From Prochlorococcus sp. AG-409-L21 (GTDB lineage Bacteria > Cyanobacteriota > Cyanobacteriia > PCC-6307 > Cyanobiaceae), in NCBI GenBank assembly GCA_003215475.1, contig QCKH01000003.1, positions 103,094 through 167,093 on the forward strand: 64,000 nucleotides of DNA. The letters are read 5' to 3'. The position numbers were made by a program, and so were the translations under genes. Numbering within the stretch: position 1 is the stretch's first letter; every line of letters begins with the position of its first letter. Below the pieces are notes generated by a model. The model searched no databases. It was not told the DNA's origin and was given only the letters and a program-made list of their open reading frames with translations. Of the stretch, positions 44,821 through 53,977 are shown piece after piece.

Positions 44821-45963
44821 TTATTTATTACTTTTTGGTTCAAAAGGAAGTCTTTCTGTATCTGTTGATGTTGATGTAGCTAATTCAAGTTTACCTTTGT
44901 TCTTAAGTTGATCATCAAGTATTTTTTGCAAGTTATCAGGTAGAGCTTCGTTGCTTAGAAGAAATGTTTGAAATGCTTGAAATACATTTGCAATAACCAT
45001 GTACAAAAGAACTCCTGCAGGTAGCGGGAAAAATAGAAACATGCCAGTAATCATTATAGGTGTGATTTTTTGAGCAGTAGCTTGTTGAGGGTTAGGTGGC
45101 ATTCCTTTCCCTGAAAGAAGTTGAGAAATTACAAGTGTCAGACCAAAACCACCAACTAAGATTGCGATGTCCCAATTAACTGCCCCGTCAACATAAAAAC
45201 CGACTTGACCTAGTGCTTTTATAAATAAGAATCCACTTTTAGCAGCTAAGCCTGGAATCCTTCCTTCAACTGTTGCATCACCCGGATACTTTGCTGTAAC
45301 TATCCCTTCAGGAGATACAGATGCCAAATCAGCACCTTTTGTTAACTTCCAAGTAGGTGAGAATTTAGAGCCATTCTCGTATTTGGTTAATAGGTTATTA
45401 AATTTCTCTCCAGATAAAGTTTCTAGGTTAATATTTACCGAATCTCCAGCTGCTATTTTTGTACCACCAGGAAGAGAAGCAATTACTGGAAAGTGATCTT
45501 TTTCTGTTATAAAAATAGAATGTCTAGGACTTGTAAAAGGTTTTGGTTCGACTGTTGCAATTTGTTCAGGAGGAAGAATCTTAAAATTTACAAGATAGGG
45601 AACATCGGCAAAAGGTGATCCACGTAATGTTGCAAATAATGCAAAAAGAATCGGCATTTGAACTAATAAGGGTAGGCATCCAGCTAAAGGACTCCCAAAT
45701 TCACCCATAAGCTTGCCAAGTTCTTCCTGTTGCTTTTGGGGGTTGTTAGCAAAACGACTTTTTATCTCAGCCTGTCTTTTCTGCATGACAGGTTGAGCTA
45801 TTCTCATGCGTCTAGCACTTCTTATTGATCCTGCACTTAGAGGAAATAATGCAAGTCGAATAACAATTGTCAAGGCAACTATAGCTAATCCGTAGCTTGG
45901 TACTAAGCCATAGAAGAAATCTAGTATCGGGATAAGAAGATTGTCAGAGATGTACCCGATCAC
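44821..45963 (-). CDS. yidC: Membrane protein insertase YidC/Oxa1
   Basis: A 380-residue Oxa1-family insertase. [20 protein letters not shown] near residue 25 carries the groove arginine; a cytoplasmic helical hairpin follows ([20 protein letters not shown]), then [20 protein letters not shown], a soluble insert of about 130 residues, and the C-terminal helices [13 protein letters not shown] and [20 protein letters not shown]. It inserts membrane proteins, including thylakoid ones. The insert between helices is longer than in chloroplast Alb3. Start GTG. Part of the rpmH-rnpA-PH-yidC cluster. Confidence 0.95.
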   Translation of the reverse strand: MIGYISDNLLIPILDFFYGLVPSYGLAIVALTIVIRLALFPLSAGSIRSARRMRIAQPVMQKRQAEIKSRFANNPQKQQEELGKLMGEFGSPLAGCLPLLVQMPILFALFATLRGSPFADVPYLVNFKILPPEQIATVEPKPFTSPRHSIFITEKDHFPVIASLPGGTKIAAGDSVNINLETLSGEKFNNLLTKYENGSKFSPTWKLTKGADLASVSPEGIVTAKYPGDATVEGRIPGLAAKSGFLFIKALGQVGFYVDGAVNWDIAILVGGFGLTLVISQLLSGKGMPPNPQQATAQKITPIMITGMFLFFPLPAGVLLYMVIANVFQAFQTFLLSNEALPDNLQKILDDQLKNKGKLELATSTSTDTERLPFEPKSNK

Positions 45964-46056
45964 GATGGTTAAGGAAGAAAGGACAGAAGGCTTATGCCAT
46001 TATTTGTTAAAGATAATATTACAACTCAATCTTTATTTGGCGAATTTAATTGAAGT

Positions 46057-46458
46057 TCAGAACCCTGTTGCTTCAACTGATGAATTTCTTGAGTTTGGTT
46101 CATTGATTTGATTTTTTATAAAACTTTCAACTTTTCTAAAGTTTGGAATAGAGCGCATTTCTAGTCTGGCCCCATCTTTTAGGACCAAAACCATATCACC
46201 GTAAGATCCCAAGCCTCTAGGTATAGAGCGAACTTCTTTAATTTGTGTATAAGCTATTTGTGATTTATCTTTTCCTAGCCAACCCCCTTCTACGGAAATT
46301 CTTTTATTAGTGATTTTGAATCGGACCCATAAGGCGCGTACGATTGCTCCGAAAGTAAAAGGTAAGCCAATTAAAGTTACTCCAGCAAGTAGGTTTAAAA
46401 TAAGGTCTTCTTTTGCAGGGGCTCCTTCGAAGAAGATCTTTTCAGAAGACTTGATCAT
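46057..46458 (-). CDS. PH-domain (bPH2) membrane protein
   Basis: About 133 residues. Two hydrophobic segments at residues 18-45 (LILNLLAGVTLIGLPF) precede a bacterial PH-like domain: RFKITNKRISVEGGWLGKD, QIAYTQIKEVRSIPRGLGSY and GDMVLVLKDGARLEMRSI. The role is unknown; in cyanobacteria it sits between rnpA and yidC, suggesting a link to membrane protein insertion. The ATG at 46458 overlaps the rnpA stop in an ATGA arrangement, so I prefer it over the TTG at 46464. Confidence 0.85.
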   Translation of the reverse strand: MIKSSEKIFFEGAPAKEDLILNLLAGVTLIGLPFTFGAIVRALWVRFKITNKRISVEGGWLGKDKSQIAYTQIKEVRSIPRGLGSYGDMVLVLKDGARLEMRSIPNFRKVESFIKNQINEPNSRNSSVEATGF

Positions 46459-46841
46459 GAGCAAAAACCAGCTTCAAAAAGTAACTTGTCGCATTCTTTA
46501 AGTAGATTATTAGGATGTTTGTCTAGACAATTCGGGTTCAAGCTTATTAAGGCCCAGTTATTAATAAATTGTGACTGTCTAAAGAGTCTTCTCCTTAGAT
46601 GCTCATGCAAAAGCCGCCTTAGACGATTTCGAACAACTGCTTTTTTGCTGACCTTATTACTTATTGAAATAGCACATCGACAAGAATTTGATATTTTACA
46701 TTGTAAATTTCTCTCTATTAGTGAGTTTTTAGCTTTTGCTACTTTAAGAACCATCGATTGGCTTCTATAATTTTTTGAATTTCTATGGATGTAATCAAAG
46801 CATTTATATCCTTTTAATCTCATTGCTTGTGGCAAAACCAT
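46455..46841 (-). CDS. rnpA: Ribonuclease P protein component
   Basis: A 128-residue basic protein. The hallmark SKKAVVRNRLRRLLHEHLR near residue 66 (RNR motif) binds the RNase P RNA. The preceding CAISISNKVSKK strand and following NNWALISLNPNCLDK fit the family. With the RNA subunit it trims tRNA 5' leaders. It lies directly after rpmH and is coupled to the PH-domain gene. The start is taken at the first ATG; a second ATG (MRLKGYKCF) six codons later is possible. Confidence 0.92.
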   Translation of the reverse strand: MVLPQAMRLKGYKCFDYIHRNSKNYRSQSMVLKVAKAKNSLIERNLQCKISNSCRCAISISNKVSKKAVVRNRLRRLLHEHLRRRLFRQSQFINNWALISLNPNCLDKHPNNLLKECDKLLFEAGFCS

Positions 46842-46888
46842 TTTGATTTTTTAGTTCAAGAACTTTATTTTTGATTTTGCAAAAAAAC

Positions 46889-47026
46889 TTAGACAGCAAC
46901 TCTTGATCTGCCTTTTTTCCTTCGGCTTCTTATAACATTTCTCCCTGTATGGGTTCTCATCCTTACTCTAAAGCCTGAGACCCGCTTCCTCTTTCTGCTT
47001 GTTCCGCCAAATGTTCTTTTAGTCAT
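46889..47026 (-). CDS. rpmH: 50S ribosomal protein L34
   Basis: A 45-residue very basic protein: [20 protein letters not shown] at the start, [20 protein letters not shown] and RSRVAV at the end. This is the usual L34 sequence, including the RTFGGT start typical of cyanobacteria. It is followed by rnpA 47 bases later, the near-universal rpmH-rnpA pairing. Confidence 0.97.
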   Translation of the reverse strand: MTKRTFGGTSRKRKRVSGFRVRMRTHTGRNVIRSRRKKGRSRVAV

Positions 47027-47076
47027 GGGCTTTGCTTACCTTTTTAGAGTTTTTGGTGCTTTGATTATCTAATTTA

Positions 47077-47667
47077 TCAGTCCGAGCTTACGTCCATATT
47101 CCAGCTTCCCACATATCCAGAGATAGGAAGAGCCCCTGGAGATTGAGCATAAGCATGAAATTGAAACATTCCAGGCCTTCTAGGGTTAAATATTTTCATT
47201 TTTAATGCATAAGTATTTTTATCTACTGGGATTGGATTATCTGGGAAAATATCAATTGATGCTTGATCTTTACTAACTTCGATAATGGCAGGAATATCTT
47301 TAACACACTTTGATCTAGTAGAAAATCCTCCTATTTTTGCTAGACAGAAATTAAGCTTTTCCGGTTTGATTTTTGCATCAAAGTAATTTGGAACTTTAAT
47401 TGTAAGTTTTAAAATACCGGTTTTACGATCTCTTGGCCTTAGAAAAAGATAATAAGTAGCTCTTTCCCTTTTTGTGTTTGAGCTTTGAGCATATTTAAGT
47501 TTAACCCAAGAAGGATCGGGATCCCACATGAAATCTATCCCAGTATTTGCTAAACCAGGCTTATTTATAATAAATCCAGTTCCAATACAGCTACTAATTA
47601 ATAAACAATTACCTAATAATTTTATTGGAAAATCTTTGAAGATTACTTTTCTTTTAGTTTTAAGCAT
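47077..47667 (-). CDS. DUF2808 secreted protein
   Basis: About 196 residues from the ATG at 47667. A signal-peptide-like hydrophobic stretch (LLGNCLLISSCIGTGFII) is followed by the DUF2808 domain: WDPDPSWVKLKYAQSSNT, RATYYLFLRPRDRKTGILKL, FPDNPIPVDKNTYALKMKI and NPRRPGMFQFHAYAQSPG. DUF2808 is a cyanobacterial domain of unknown function in envelope proteins. The stretch has a Cys at position 21 of the leader region that could be a lipid site. A TTG five codons upstream is a less likely start. Confidence 0.82.
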   Translation of the reverse strand: MLKTKRKVIFKDFPIKLLGNCLLISSCIGTGFIINKPGLANTGIDFMWDPDPSWVKLKYAQSSNTKRERATYYLFLRPRDRKTGILKLTIKVPNYFDAKIKPEKLNFCLAKIGGFSTRSKCVKDIPAIIEVSKDQASIDIFPDNPIPVDKNTYALKMKIFNPRRPGMFQFHAYAQSPGALPISGYVGSWNMDVSSD

Positions 47668-47764
47668 TTCAATAGTTTGCAAGTTGGTAAATGGTTAAAG
47701 CTTTTTGCTTAGAAGGTCTGATTTGGCCTCCTATAGGATTTGTTGCATTTCATTCAAATGCTAC

Positions 47765-48133
47765 TTACTCATAGTTTGATCTGTCTGGACGTAGCATACT
47801 TGCTTCTCCTAGATAAGTATGTTGTGGAAGTTGATCTTCTTGAAGATGAACATGGGCAAGGATTCTAATGCAATGCGCAAGATCTCCTTTTACAACCATT
47901 TGTTGACAGTCAAGTAAAGCTACTTTCTCCCAACCTTTTTGCTGCCTAGCTATTGCAGCTGGAAAACAAGCATTTAAGTCATTAGTTACTGAAAAGATTA
48001 CAGAGATAATCTGGTTAGGATTAAGTTTATTGCGCTTAACAAGTTCAGAGACTAACTCTTTAACAGCTTTTTCAATAGAGTTTGATGAGTTGTTCTCGCA
48101 TGTTGTCGCTCCTCTTATAGCATGTGTAATCAT
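47765..48133 (-). CDS. aroH: Chorismate mutase, AroH type
   Basis: A 122-residue monofunctional chorismate mutase of the trimeric AroH fold: RGATTCENNSSNSIEKAV at the N-terminus (active-site Arg), IISVIFSVTNDLNACFPAAIAR near 42 to 62, and CIRILAHVHLQEDQLPQHTY near 88 (Arg and Tyr of the active site). It converts chorismate to prephenate for Phe and Tyr. It is 21 bases from sppA, a linkage typical of picocyanobacteria. Confidence 0.9.
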   Translation of the reverse strand: MITHAIRGATTCENNSSNSIEKAVKELVSELVKRNKLNPNQIISVIFSVTNDLNACFPAAIARQQKGWEKVALLDCQQMVVKGDLAHCIRILAHVHLQEDQLPQHTYLGEASMLRPDRSNYE

Positions 48134-48154
48134 GTTTACTTTTAGAGCTTTAGA

Positions 48155-48964
48155 TTAAGGTCTAAAAAGCCATAGGATTTGACCAGAAGTTAATAGTTCC
48201 ATATCGATGATTTCAAAGAGTTTAGAAATCATATTCCCCCCAGGTAATAGGCCCATTAATTTCTTTTTTGGACGTCCAAGGGTGACTGGCTTAACTTTCT
48301 CATCAATATCTGCAAGCTTTGCAGCTAATAGTCTTGCATCATTTTCATCCCCAACTTCATCTACCAAACCAAGTTCCTTTGCCTGACTTCCAGTAAATAC
48401 TCTTCCGTCTGCAAAGTCTCTAACTTTTTCTTCTGTAAGATTTCTTCCTTCTGATACTGCTTTTACGAATTGATCGTAACTGCTATCTATAAGTGATTGA
48501 AGTAAGTCTCTCTCTGCTTCTGAAAGTGCTCTGTCCGGTGAAAGAATATCCTTGAAAAGACCACTCTTAACTGTTTCAAATTTTATTCCTATTCGGTCAA
48601 GTAACTTCGAAATATTATTTCCTCGCAGAATTACACCAATTGAACCTGTAATAGTTCCTGGGTTTGCGATGATCTTTTCTGCAGCAACACCTATATAGAC
48701 TCCTCCTGAAGCTGATATGTTGCCAAAGCTTGCTATAACATGGCAGCCTTTTTCTCTTAATCTAAGAAGAGCTCCATGGATTTCTTGGCTATCACCAACA
48801 GTGCCTCCAGGGCTGTCAATGCGAAGCAAGAGAGCGGGGAACTCTCTTTCTTCAACTTGTCTTATGGCTTTCAGAACAAGTTTTCTTGTGGAACCATTGA
48901 TTGGGCCGTCAATAACAATTCTTGCCATCCGCTTTTTGGATTTGCGACGCAAAGGCCAGATCAT
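48155..48964 (-). CDS. sppA: Signal peptide peptidase, short SppA type
   Basis: A 269-residue serine protease of the S49 family. LLLRIDSPGGTVGDSQEIH near residue 46, the nucleophile Ser86 in NISASGGVYIG, NPGTITGSIGVI and the probable catalytic Lys138 in SGLFKDILSPDR, 52 residues later as in Bacillus SppA. An N-terminal hydrophobic anchor is lacking, so it may be cytoplasm-facing or peripheral. It degrades cleaved signal peptides. It is divergent from the DMT transporter gene with a 53-base gap. Confidence 0.88.
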   Translation of the reverse strand: MIWPLRRKSKKRMARIVIDGPINGSTRKLVLKAIRQVEEREFPALLLRIDSPGGTVGDSQEIHGALLRLREKGCHVIASFGNISASGGVYIGVAAEKIIANPGTITGSIGVILRGNNISKLLDRIGIKFETVKSGLFKDILSPDRALSEAERDLLQSLIDSSYDQFVKAVSEGRNLTEEKVRDFADGRVFTGSQAKELGLVDEVGDENDARLLAAKLADIDEKVKPVTLGRPKKKLMGLLPGGNMISKLFEIIDMELLTSGQILWLFRP

Positions 48965-49017
48965 TTCTTTAATGCGTATTCCATTGGATCTTAAAAAGAA
49001 GCTTCAAAGCTGTCGCC

Positions 49018-49977
49018 ATGTTTGAAAAGTTGAATTGGTTGTTAATGGTCTTGCCATTTGCCTTGTGGGGCTCTGCCATGGCGGCTATGGCTCCTTTAGT
49101 GCATTCTGCAGGTCCTGAATTTGTTGCCATTTCAAGACTTTTGCCTGCAGGAGTTGTGCTGCTTTTAGCGGTTTTGTTTTTGAAAAGACCTTGGGGTGTT
49201 GCGAAAATTGATTGGGGATGGTTTTTGATTTTTTCTTTGATAGATGGAAGCCTTTTTCAGTTTTGCTTAGCAAGAGGTTTGATCGAAACTGGGGCAGGAT
49301 TAGGGTCTGTTTTGATTGATTCTCAACCTTTAATAGTCGCTCTTCTAGCAAGAACTATTTTTGGTGACCCAATTAATCCAATTGGTTGGATCGGATTGAT
49401 ACTTGGCTTGGGAGGCATAATTTGTATAGGGCTATCTCCAGAGCTGTTAGGACATTGGTTCTTAATGAGCCAGCAAGTATCGGAATTTAATCTGCTTACA
49501 GATGGACAGGCCTGGATGTTATGTGCCGCTATAGCAATGGCTTTAGGCACTGTATTAATACGATTTACTTGCAAAGAAAGTGATCCAATTGCTGTTACTG
49601 GGTGGCATATGATTTTTGGAAGTATACCGTTATTTGTTTTTCATTTGTTTGATAATGATTGGCCTTTGTTTCCTTCCTGGTCTTTTTACGATTGGGGGTT
49701 AATGGCATACTCGACTTTCTTGGGTAGTGCTTTGGCTTATGGTCTTTTCTTTTGGTTTGCGAGTAGAAAAGAACTTACTAGTTTTAGTACGCTAGCCTTT
49801 TTAACTCCGGTATTTGCTCTTATCTCTGGAGGTATTTGGCTAGGCGAAAGGCTTGATTTTCTGCAATGGGTTGGTGTCGTCTTTGTCCTTTTTTCTGTAT
49901 TTTTAGTTAGTCAACGTGGCAGATTATGGGAGCCTCTAATAAGTCATCAAGATGATATGTCTGAGAGAGGTGCTTAA
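49018..49977 (+). CDS. DMT/EamA-family transporter
   Basis: A 319-residue membrane protein with about ten hydrophobic helices in two EamA repeats (roughly 1-140 and 165-310). Features: LVHSAGPEFVAISRLLPAG near residue 28, SVLIDSQPLIVALLAR near 95 (end of repeat 1), LGSALAYGLFFWFASRK near 238 and TLAFLTPVFALISGGIWLGE near 262 (end of repeat 2). Probably exports a small metabolite or amino acid; the substrate is unknown. It ends two bases before the next gene, so they form an operon. Confidence 0.85.
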   Translation: MFEKLNWLLMVLPFALWGSAMAAMAPLVHSAGPEFVAISRLLPAGVVLLLAVLFLKRPWGVAKIDWGWFLIFSLIDGSLFQFCLARGLIETGAGLGSVLIDSQPLIVALLARTIFGDPINPIGWIGLILGLGGIICIGLSPELLGHWFLMSQQVSEFNLLTDGQAWMLCAAIAMALGTVLIRFTCKESDPIAVTGWHMIFGSIPLFVFHLFDNDWPLFPSWSFYDWGLMAYSTFLGSALAYGLFFWFASRKELTSFSTLAFLTPVFALISGGIWLGERLDFLQWVGVVFVLFSVFLVSQRGRLWEPLISHQDDMSERGA

Positions 49978-49979
49978 GG

Positions 49980-51065
49980 ATGGTTGCCAAGCCTTTAAGA
50001 CTCGTTTTGATTAGCACCCCACTTGGGTTTGTAGGAAGCGGGCGAGGAGGAGGAGTTGAATTGACTTTGATTTCTATAGTGAAAGGCCTTTTAGAGATTG
50101 GTCATGAGGTGGTTTTAGTTGCCCCTGAGGGATCTGCTTTGCCTCCCGATTGCCAAAAGGCTGAAATTATTACTGTGAATGGTAAGGAGCAAGCAGGATG
50201 GCAGCATCAAAACTTCTACGCTCCAATGACTATCCCTTTAGATGGAATTCTCCCTAAACTTTTAGAAAAAGCTCTAGAAATTGCTGAAAGTTCAGATGCA
50301 ATTCTGAATCTTTGTTATGACTGGTTACCACTTTGGATTACTCCATATGTAAAACCAAAGATTTTTCATCTAATCAGCATGGGAGCTGTATCTAAATTGA
50401 TGCAAAGTACAATTAATCATTTAGCTAAATCTCATCATTCAAGATTAGGATTTCATACAAATCGTCAGGCTTCAGATTTCCATTTAACAGGAGAGCCAAT
50501 TGTGTTAGGTAATGGCTTTGACTTGAAAAAATATAATTTTAGATTAGTTAAAGATGGCCCTTTAGGTTGGGCAGGTCGAATAGCTCCAGAGAAAGGTTTG
50601 GAGGATGCAGTAAAAGTTGCAGCCTCTCTTGGGGATACCTTACTTGTATGGGGGATTGTTGATGACGAAAAATATGCAGCAAAAATTGATGCTTCAGTTC
50701 CTTCCGGAACAATTCAATGGAGGGGCTTTTTAAATACTCATAATTTCCAAGAGGAATTAGGGACTTGTAGAGCATTTATTAACACCCCAAAATGGAATGA
50801 GGCTTATGGGAATGTTGTGATGGAGGCAATGGCTTGTGGTGTTCCAGTGGTTGCATATGATCGTGGTGGTCCAGGAGAGTTGGTAAAGCAAGGAGTTACT
50901 GGATGGCTTGTCCCTCCAGATGACATCAATCAATTAAAAGAAGCTGTATCAAAGGTCGCCGATATTGAAAGAACAAATTGTCGAGATTGGGCAATTGATT
51001 CAGCTTCTTATGAAGCTTTTGGGAAACGTATTCATTTTTGGATTACTAATGGAATTAAAGCTTAA
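49980..51065 (+). CDS. GT4 glycosyltransferase, tetrahydrobiopterin glucosyltransferase-like
   Basis: A 361-residue GT-B enzyme: LISTPLGFVGSGRGGGVELT near residue 10 (GGG acceptor loop), GNGFDLKKYNF, LGWAGRIAPEKGLEDAVKVA near 198, and FINTPKWNEAYGNVVMEAMA with ACGVPVVAYDRGGPGELV near 280 (E-x7-E motif). The N-terminal look fits the cyanobacterial UDP-glucose:tetrahydrobiopterin glucosyltransferase group, but SqdX-like sulfolipid synthases are related. Three bases after the DMT transporter stop. The pteridine role is inference. Confidence 0.78.
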   Translation: MVAKPLRLVLISTPLGFVGSGRGGGVELTLISIVKGLLEIGHEVVLVAPEGSALPPDCQKAEIITVNGKEQAGWQHQNFYAPMTIPLDGILPKLLEKALEIAESSDAILNLCYDWLPLWITPYVKPKIFHLISMGAVSKLMQSTINHLAKSHHSRLGFHTNRQASDFHLTGEPIVLGNGFDLKKYNFRLVKDGPLGWAGRIAPEKGLEDAVKVAASLGDTLLVWGIVDDEKYAAKIDASVPSGTIQWRGFLNTHNFQEELGTCRAFINTPKWNEAYGNVVMEAMACGVPVVAYDRGGPGELVKQGVTGWLVPPDDINQLKEAVSKVADIERTNCRDWAIDSASYEAFGKRIHFWITNGIKA

Positions 51066-51107
51066 TAAAAGTGAAAGGCTTTTAATTCTTATTTCTCTGC
51101 AACCTAA

Positions 51108-52934
51108 GTGAAAATATCCCTTTCAAAAATTCAATATCAAAAAGGGATTTATTTAATTCTTTTTCTTGGAGTCGTTATTTGTTTTTGGCGACTTGGTTCA
51201 ACCGGATTAGTTGATGAAACACCTCCTCTTTTTGCAGCAGCGAGTAGGGCTATGAGCGAAACTGGCAATTGGCTAACCCCAAGAGTTAATGGTTTGAATC
51301 GATTTGATAAACCGCCATTAATTTATTGGCTAATGTCTCTTTTTTACTCATTGCCAGGACAAAACTTTTGGGACCCTCTTGGAACCTGGGCGGCAAGACT
51401 ACCTTCGGCAATATCTACACTTTTAATGATGATTGTTCTAGGTGATACTTTAATGAAATGGCCAGAACAAAATGATCATTTCCCTAGGAGAACAGCTGTT
51501 ATAGGATCACTTGTTTTTGCATTATCTCCAATAGTAGTTTTATGGAGCCGCATAGCAGTTAGTGATGCGCTTCTTTGCTGCACTTTAGGCTCAAGTTTAA
51601 TACTTAGTTGGAGAACATATGTCAATCCTGTTGCTGGAAAATGGTGGTGTTCTTGGTTCGTTTTGGGCTTAGCTGTCCTTACAAAAGGTCCTGTAGCATT
51701 AGTATTGACTGCAATGACCTATCTCTTATTTGGATTTGCGCAGAAAGATTATATAAATATATTTAAAAGGCTTAAGCCTTTAAAGGGTTTGCTAATTACT
51801 TTTGTTGTATGCCTTCCTTGGTATATAGCCGAGCTTTTTGTCGAAGGTAAACCATTTTTAAATAGCTTTTTTGGATACCATAATTTTCAGAGATTAACAT
51901 CAGTTGTTAATAGCCATTCTCAGCCTTGGTGGTTTTTTCTAATGATGTTAGTAATTGCATCATTACCATTTACTCCTTTTCTTATAGTTGCTCTTTATGA
52001 ATTTATTTGTTCTCTATTTAAAATTACGAACAAATCGAACACAAAAATTATTGATCAATCTTTGATGAATTTTTCTGGAAGTTGGCTGCTTTCTATTTTT
52101 CTATTATTTACCTTTGCTGCTACAAAGTTACCTAGTTATTGGCTGCCGGCTACACCAGCGGCAGCAATTATGATTGCATTAATTTCTAGTGGTAATGGTA
52201 GACGACGTAACTATCAATTTGTTTTATATATAGTTTTAGCATTATTAATGCTTGGAGTAGCAATAACGTTATCTTTACCTGACCTATGGATTTTTTCAGT
52301 AGATGACCCTGAGATGCCAAATTTTGCTGCAGATTTGATGCAAAGTGGTTTGCATTTAAGAGCTTCCTTTTTCCTATTTGTTGTAAGTTTTATAGGCTTT
52401 ATATTTACATTCAATAGTAAAATTAGAAATCTTATATTTGTTCAAATACCTTTAATTTTACTTCAACTCTTCGTGATGATTCCATTATGGGACCTTGCCG
52501 ATTCTTTAAGACAGGAACCACTTAGACAGGTTTCTAAACTACTTTTGTCTTCCAGATACGCAAATGAGCCTATAGCAATGGTTGGAGTTAGGAAACCATC
52601 AGTTCATTTCTATACTAACCAGTTGGTCACTTATGAACTAAGTAATCCAATTGCTTTAGTGAATTTATCAGAAAGGCTAAGGTCAGAGGTAAGGAGCAAG
52701 TGGAATAAAGAATCCTCAACATTAGCTTCAAAATCGCCTACTATTCTTCTTGTTATTGATAGTAATACCTCGAAGTTACCTCATTGGAATGGACTTCAAG
52801 AAGATAAATTAGCAAGTTTTGGTATTTATAATATTTGGAGATTAGATATAAAACTATTAGAAGAAAGAGAAAATCTATTGAAAAGAAAAGGAGTAAAATC
52901 TAATTGGAAAGAATATAAGAACGAAAGGCTGTAA
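51108..52934 (+). CDS. GT39/ArnT-like membrane glycosyltransferase
   Basis: A 608-residue protein with about 12 membrane helices. The first periplasmic loop has the catalytic acid pair region LVDETPPLFAAASRAMSETG near residue 33 and NRFDKPPLIYWLMSLFYS near 63, both diagnostic for ArnT/PMT enzymes that use a polyprenyl-phosphate sugar. A hydrophilic C-terminal domain (about 440-608) follows the helices. It adds a sugar on the periplasmic side, for example to lipid A or a protein. The start is GTG. It lies 42 bases after the GT4 gene. Confidence 0.82.
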   Translation: MKISLSKIQYQKGIYLILFLGVVICFWRLGSTGLVDETPPLFAAASRAMSETGNWLTPRVNGLNRFDKPPLIYWLMSLFYSLPGQNFWDPLGTWAARLPSAISTLLMMIVLGDTLMKWPEQNDHFPRRTAVIGSLVFALSPIVVLWSRIAVSDALLCCTLGSSLILSWRTYVNPVAGKWWCSWFVLGLAVLTKGPVALVLTAMTYLLFGFAQKDYINIFKRLKPLKGLLITFVVCLPWYIAELFVEGKPFLNSFFGYHNFQRLTSVVNSHSQPWWFFLMMLVIASLPFTPFLIVALYEFICSLFKITNKSNTKIIDQSLMNFSGSWLLSIFLLFTFAATKLPSYWLPATPAAAIMIALISSGNGRRRNYQFVLYIVLALLMLGVAITLSLPDLWIFSVDDPEMPNFAADLMQSGLHLRASFFLFVVSFIGFIFTFNSKIRNLIFVQIPLILLQLFVMIPLWDLADSLRQEPLRQVSKLLLSSRYANEPIAMVGVRKPSVHFYTNQLVTYELSNPIALVNLSERLRSEVRSKWNKESSTLASKSPTILLVIDSNTSKLPHWNGLQEDKLASFGIYNIWRLDIKLLEERENLLKRKGVKSNWKEYKNERL

Positions 52935-53361
52935 ATAGGTTATAGAATCTTTAGCTATGCTTTATAGGTGGTTTTTTTTGAAACTGTGCTGCATTTGTAG
53001 AATTAATAATTCTATAAGTGCTGCTAAAGAGATCAATTAAATTTTATTTTGCTCAAATCACATCAAAAATTAGTGCTTTTACTTTCCCAAGGAAATCTCT
53101 CTAATCGCAATAAGTAAAAGCTGTGCCAGCCTATGCCGATCCCTTTTGACGCATAATATATTTGAGCTCCTAAGAGCTTGCCCAGCTTTTGCAGCCATCA
53201 AACCTAAAGAAAACCTTAAGAACTTTACCATGTCATGCTCGGGCCCGTGCCACTGTTATAAGCCTTACTTTCGTTATATTGAATTAATTGTTTCAAGGCA
53301 TTTTTTGTTTTTATAAGACTTGGTAATTATGTAATCTCTCATTTGGAAACTTAAAAGAATT
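52935..53361. other. 427-base stretch without a confirmed gene
   Basis: It contains an AT-rich seven-pair hairpin at 52998-53014 (TAGAATT/AATTCTA) and a possible 50-codon minus-strand gene (53079-53231, listed separately). Around 53230-53270 is an unusually GC-rich block for this genome with a self-complementary CGGGCCCG. It may alternatively hold a small RNA. The ribosome site of the Nif11 gene lies at its right edge. Confidence 0.45.
53079..53231 (-). CDS. Possible 50-residue small protein
   Basis: An ATG-initiated minus-strand frame of 50 codons in an otherwise gene-free stretch. The product is basic and looks like one amphipathic or weakly hydrophobic helix pair: MVKFLRFSLGLMAAKAGQAL, then RSSNILCVKRDRHRLAQLLL. 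The base composition is less AT-rich than the flanks, and no stop occurs over a run that is long for this genome. No clear ribosome site precedes it. A non-coding RNA on either strand is the main alternative. Confidence 0.35.
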   Translation of the reverse strand: MVKFLRFSLGLMAAKAGQALRSSNILCVKRDRHRLAQLLLIAIREISLGK

Positions 53362-53376
53362 TTGAGGAGGGTTCTC

Positions 53377-53556
53377 ATGTCTGAAGATGATTTAAAAAAA
53401 TTTATCAAGAAGGTTGAGGATTTGAATGCTTTAGTAGATTCATTAGAAACTCTTCCTGGCCGTAGAAGTAAACTTGCATCTTGTTATAGCCATGATCAAG
53501 TTGTTGAGCTTGCTAAATCCTGGGGCTTTGAAATAGGTAGCAGATGGGGAGAATAA
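53377..53556 (+). CDS. Nif11-domain protein without a core peptide
   Basis: A 59-residue protein: MSEDDLKKFIKKVEDLNALV forms the amphipathic Nif11 helix, then SCYSHDQVVELAKSWGFEI (the vxxAkxxGfei motif). Nif11 domains serve as leaders of prochlorosin-type lanthipeptides or as stand-alone proteins. Here the chain stops right after the domain (IGSRWGE), with no Gly-Gly site or Cys/Ser-rich core, so it is likely not a modified-peptide precursor. The start is set by a strong GAGGAGG at 53365-53371; the upstream TTG lies within that site. Confidence 0.8.
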   Translation: MSEDDLKKFIKKVEDLNALVDSLETLPGRRSKLASCYSHDQVVELAKSWGFEIGSRWGE

Positions 53557-53650
53557 AACCTTTAAATTTACTGATAATCCACTATTAGCCAATTTTCTTT
53601 GTGACTTATTCTATTTGAAAAGTCTTTGCAATTAGCAGATCATTATTTTA

Positions 53651-53977
53651 TTGAAAATACTATTTATTAAAAATTTGTTCAACATAAGAATCCCTCTATT
53701 CGTACCTTTGGGAAGCTTTTTTATATTTTCGGGTTTTTCCGCAAGTCAAGCAGAAGTCCTCTCCCACTAAAAACAGTCTCAAGGTAATACTTTTGTACAA
53801 ACTAATGCTGAGGAAATATTTTTTAAAAAAACTATTACTTCTAATAACTCTATCCACTGCGATATTTTAGATCACCCACGTTCGATTTCTTGTACGGGCC
53901 AAGCGGACCAGGCATATCAGCCAGAAGATCGTCTAGATCGTTTTATTATTACAGGCGCTCGTTATGCAAGCCGCTTT
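53651..53977 (+). pseudogene. 5' part of inverse-autotransporter gene with in-frame stop
   Basis: In the same frame as the barrel gene at 53978, an open stretch starts at TTG 53651 and encodes a signal-peptide-like N-terminus (hydrophobic core FVPLGSFFIFSGFSA, then SQA as cleavage site). A TAA at 53768-53770 interrupts it after residue 39. Beyond it 69 further sense codons join the barrel gene without a break (TFVQTNAEEIFFKK..., ILDHPRSISCTGQA). One C-to-T change in a CAA would create this stop. So the gene is either a recent pseudogene, uses readthrough, or holds a sequencing error. Confidence 0.6.

Noticed and set aside
52998..53014. Seven-pair hairpin after the GT39 gene as terminator
   Set aside because: The stem is all AT apart from one pair and lacks a following T-run; I keep it only as a note in the intergenic entry.
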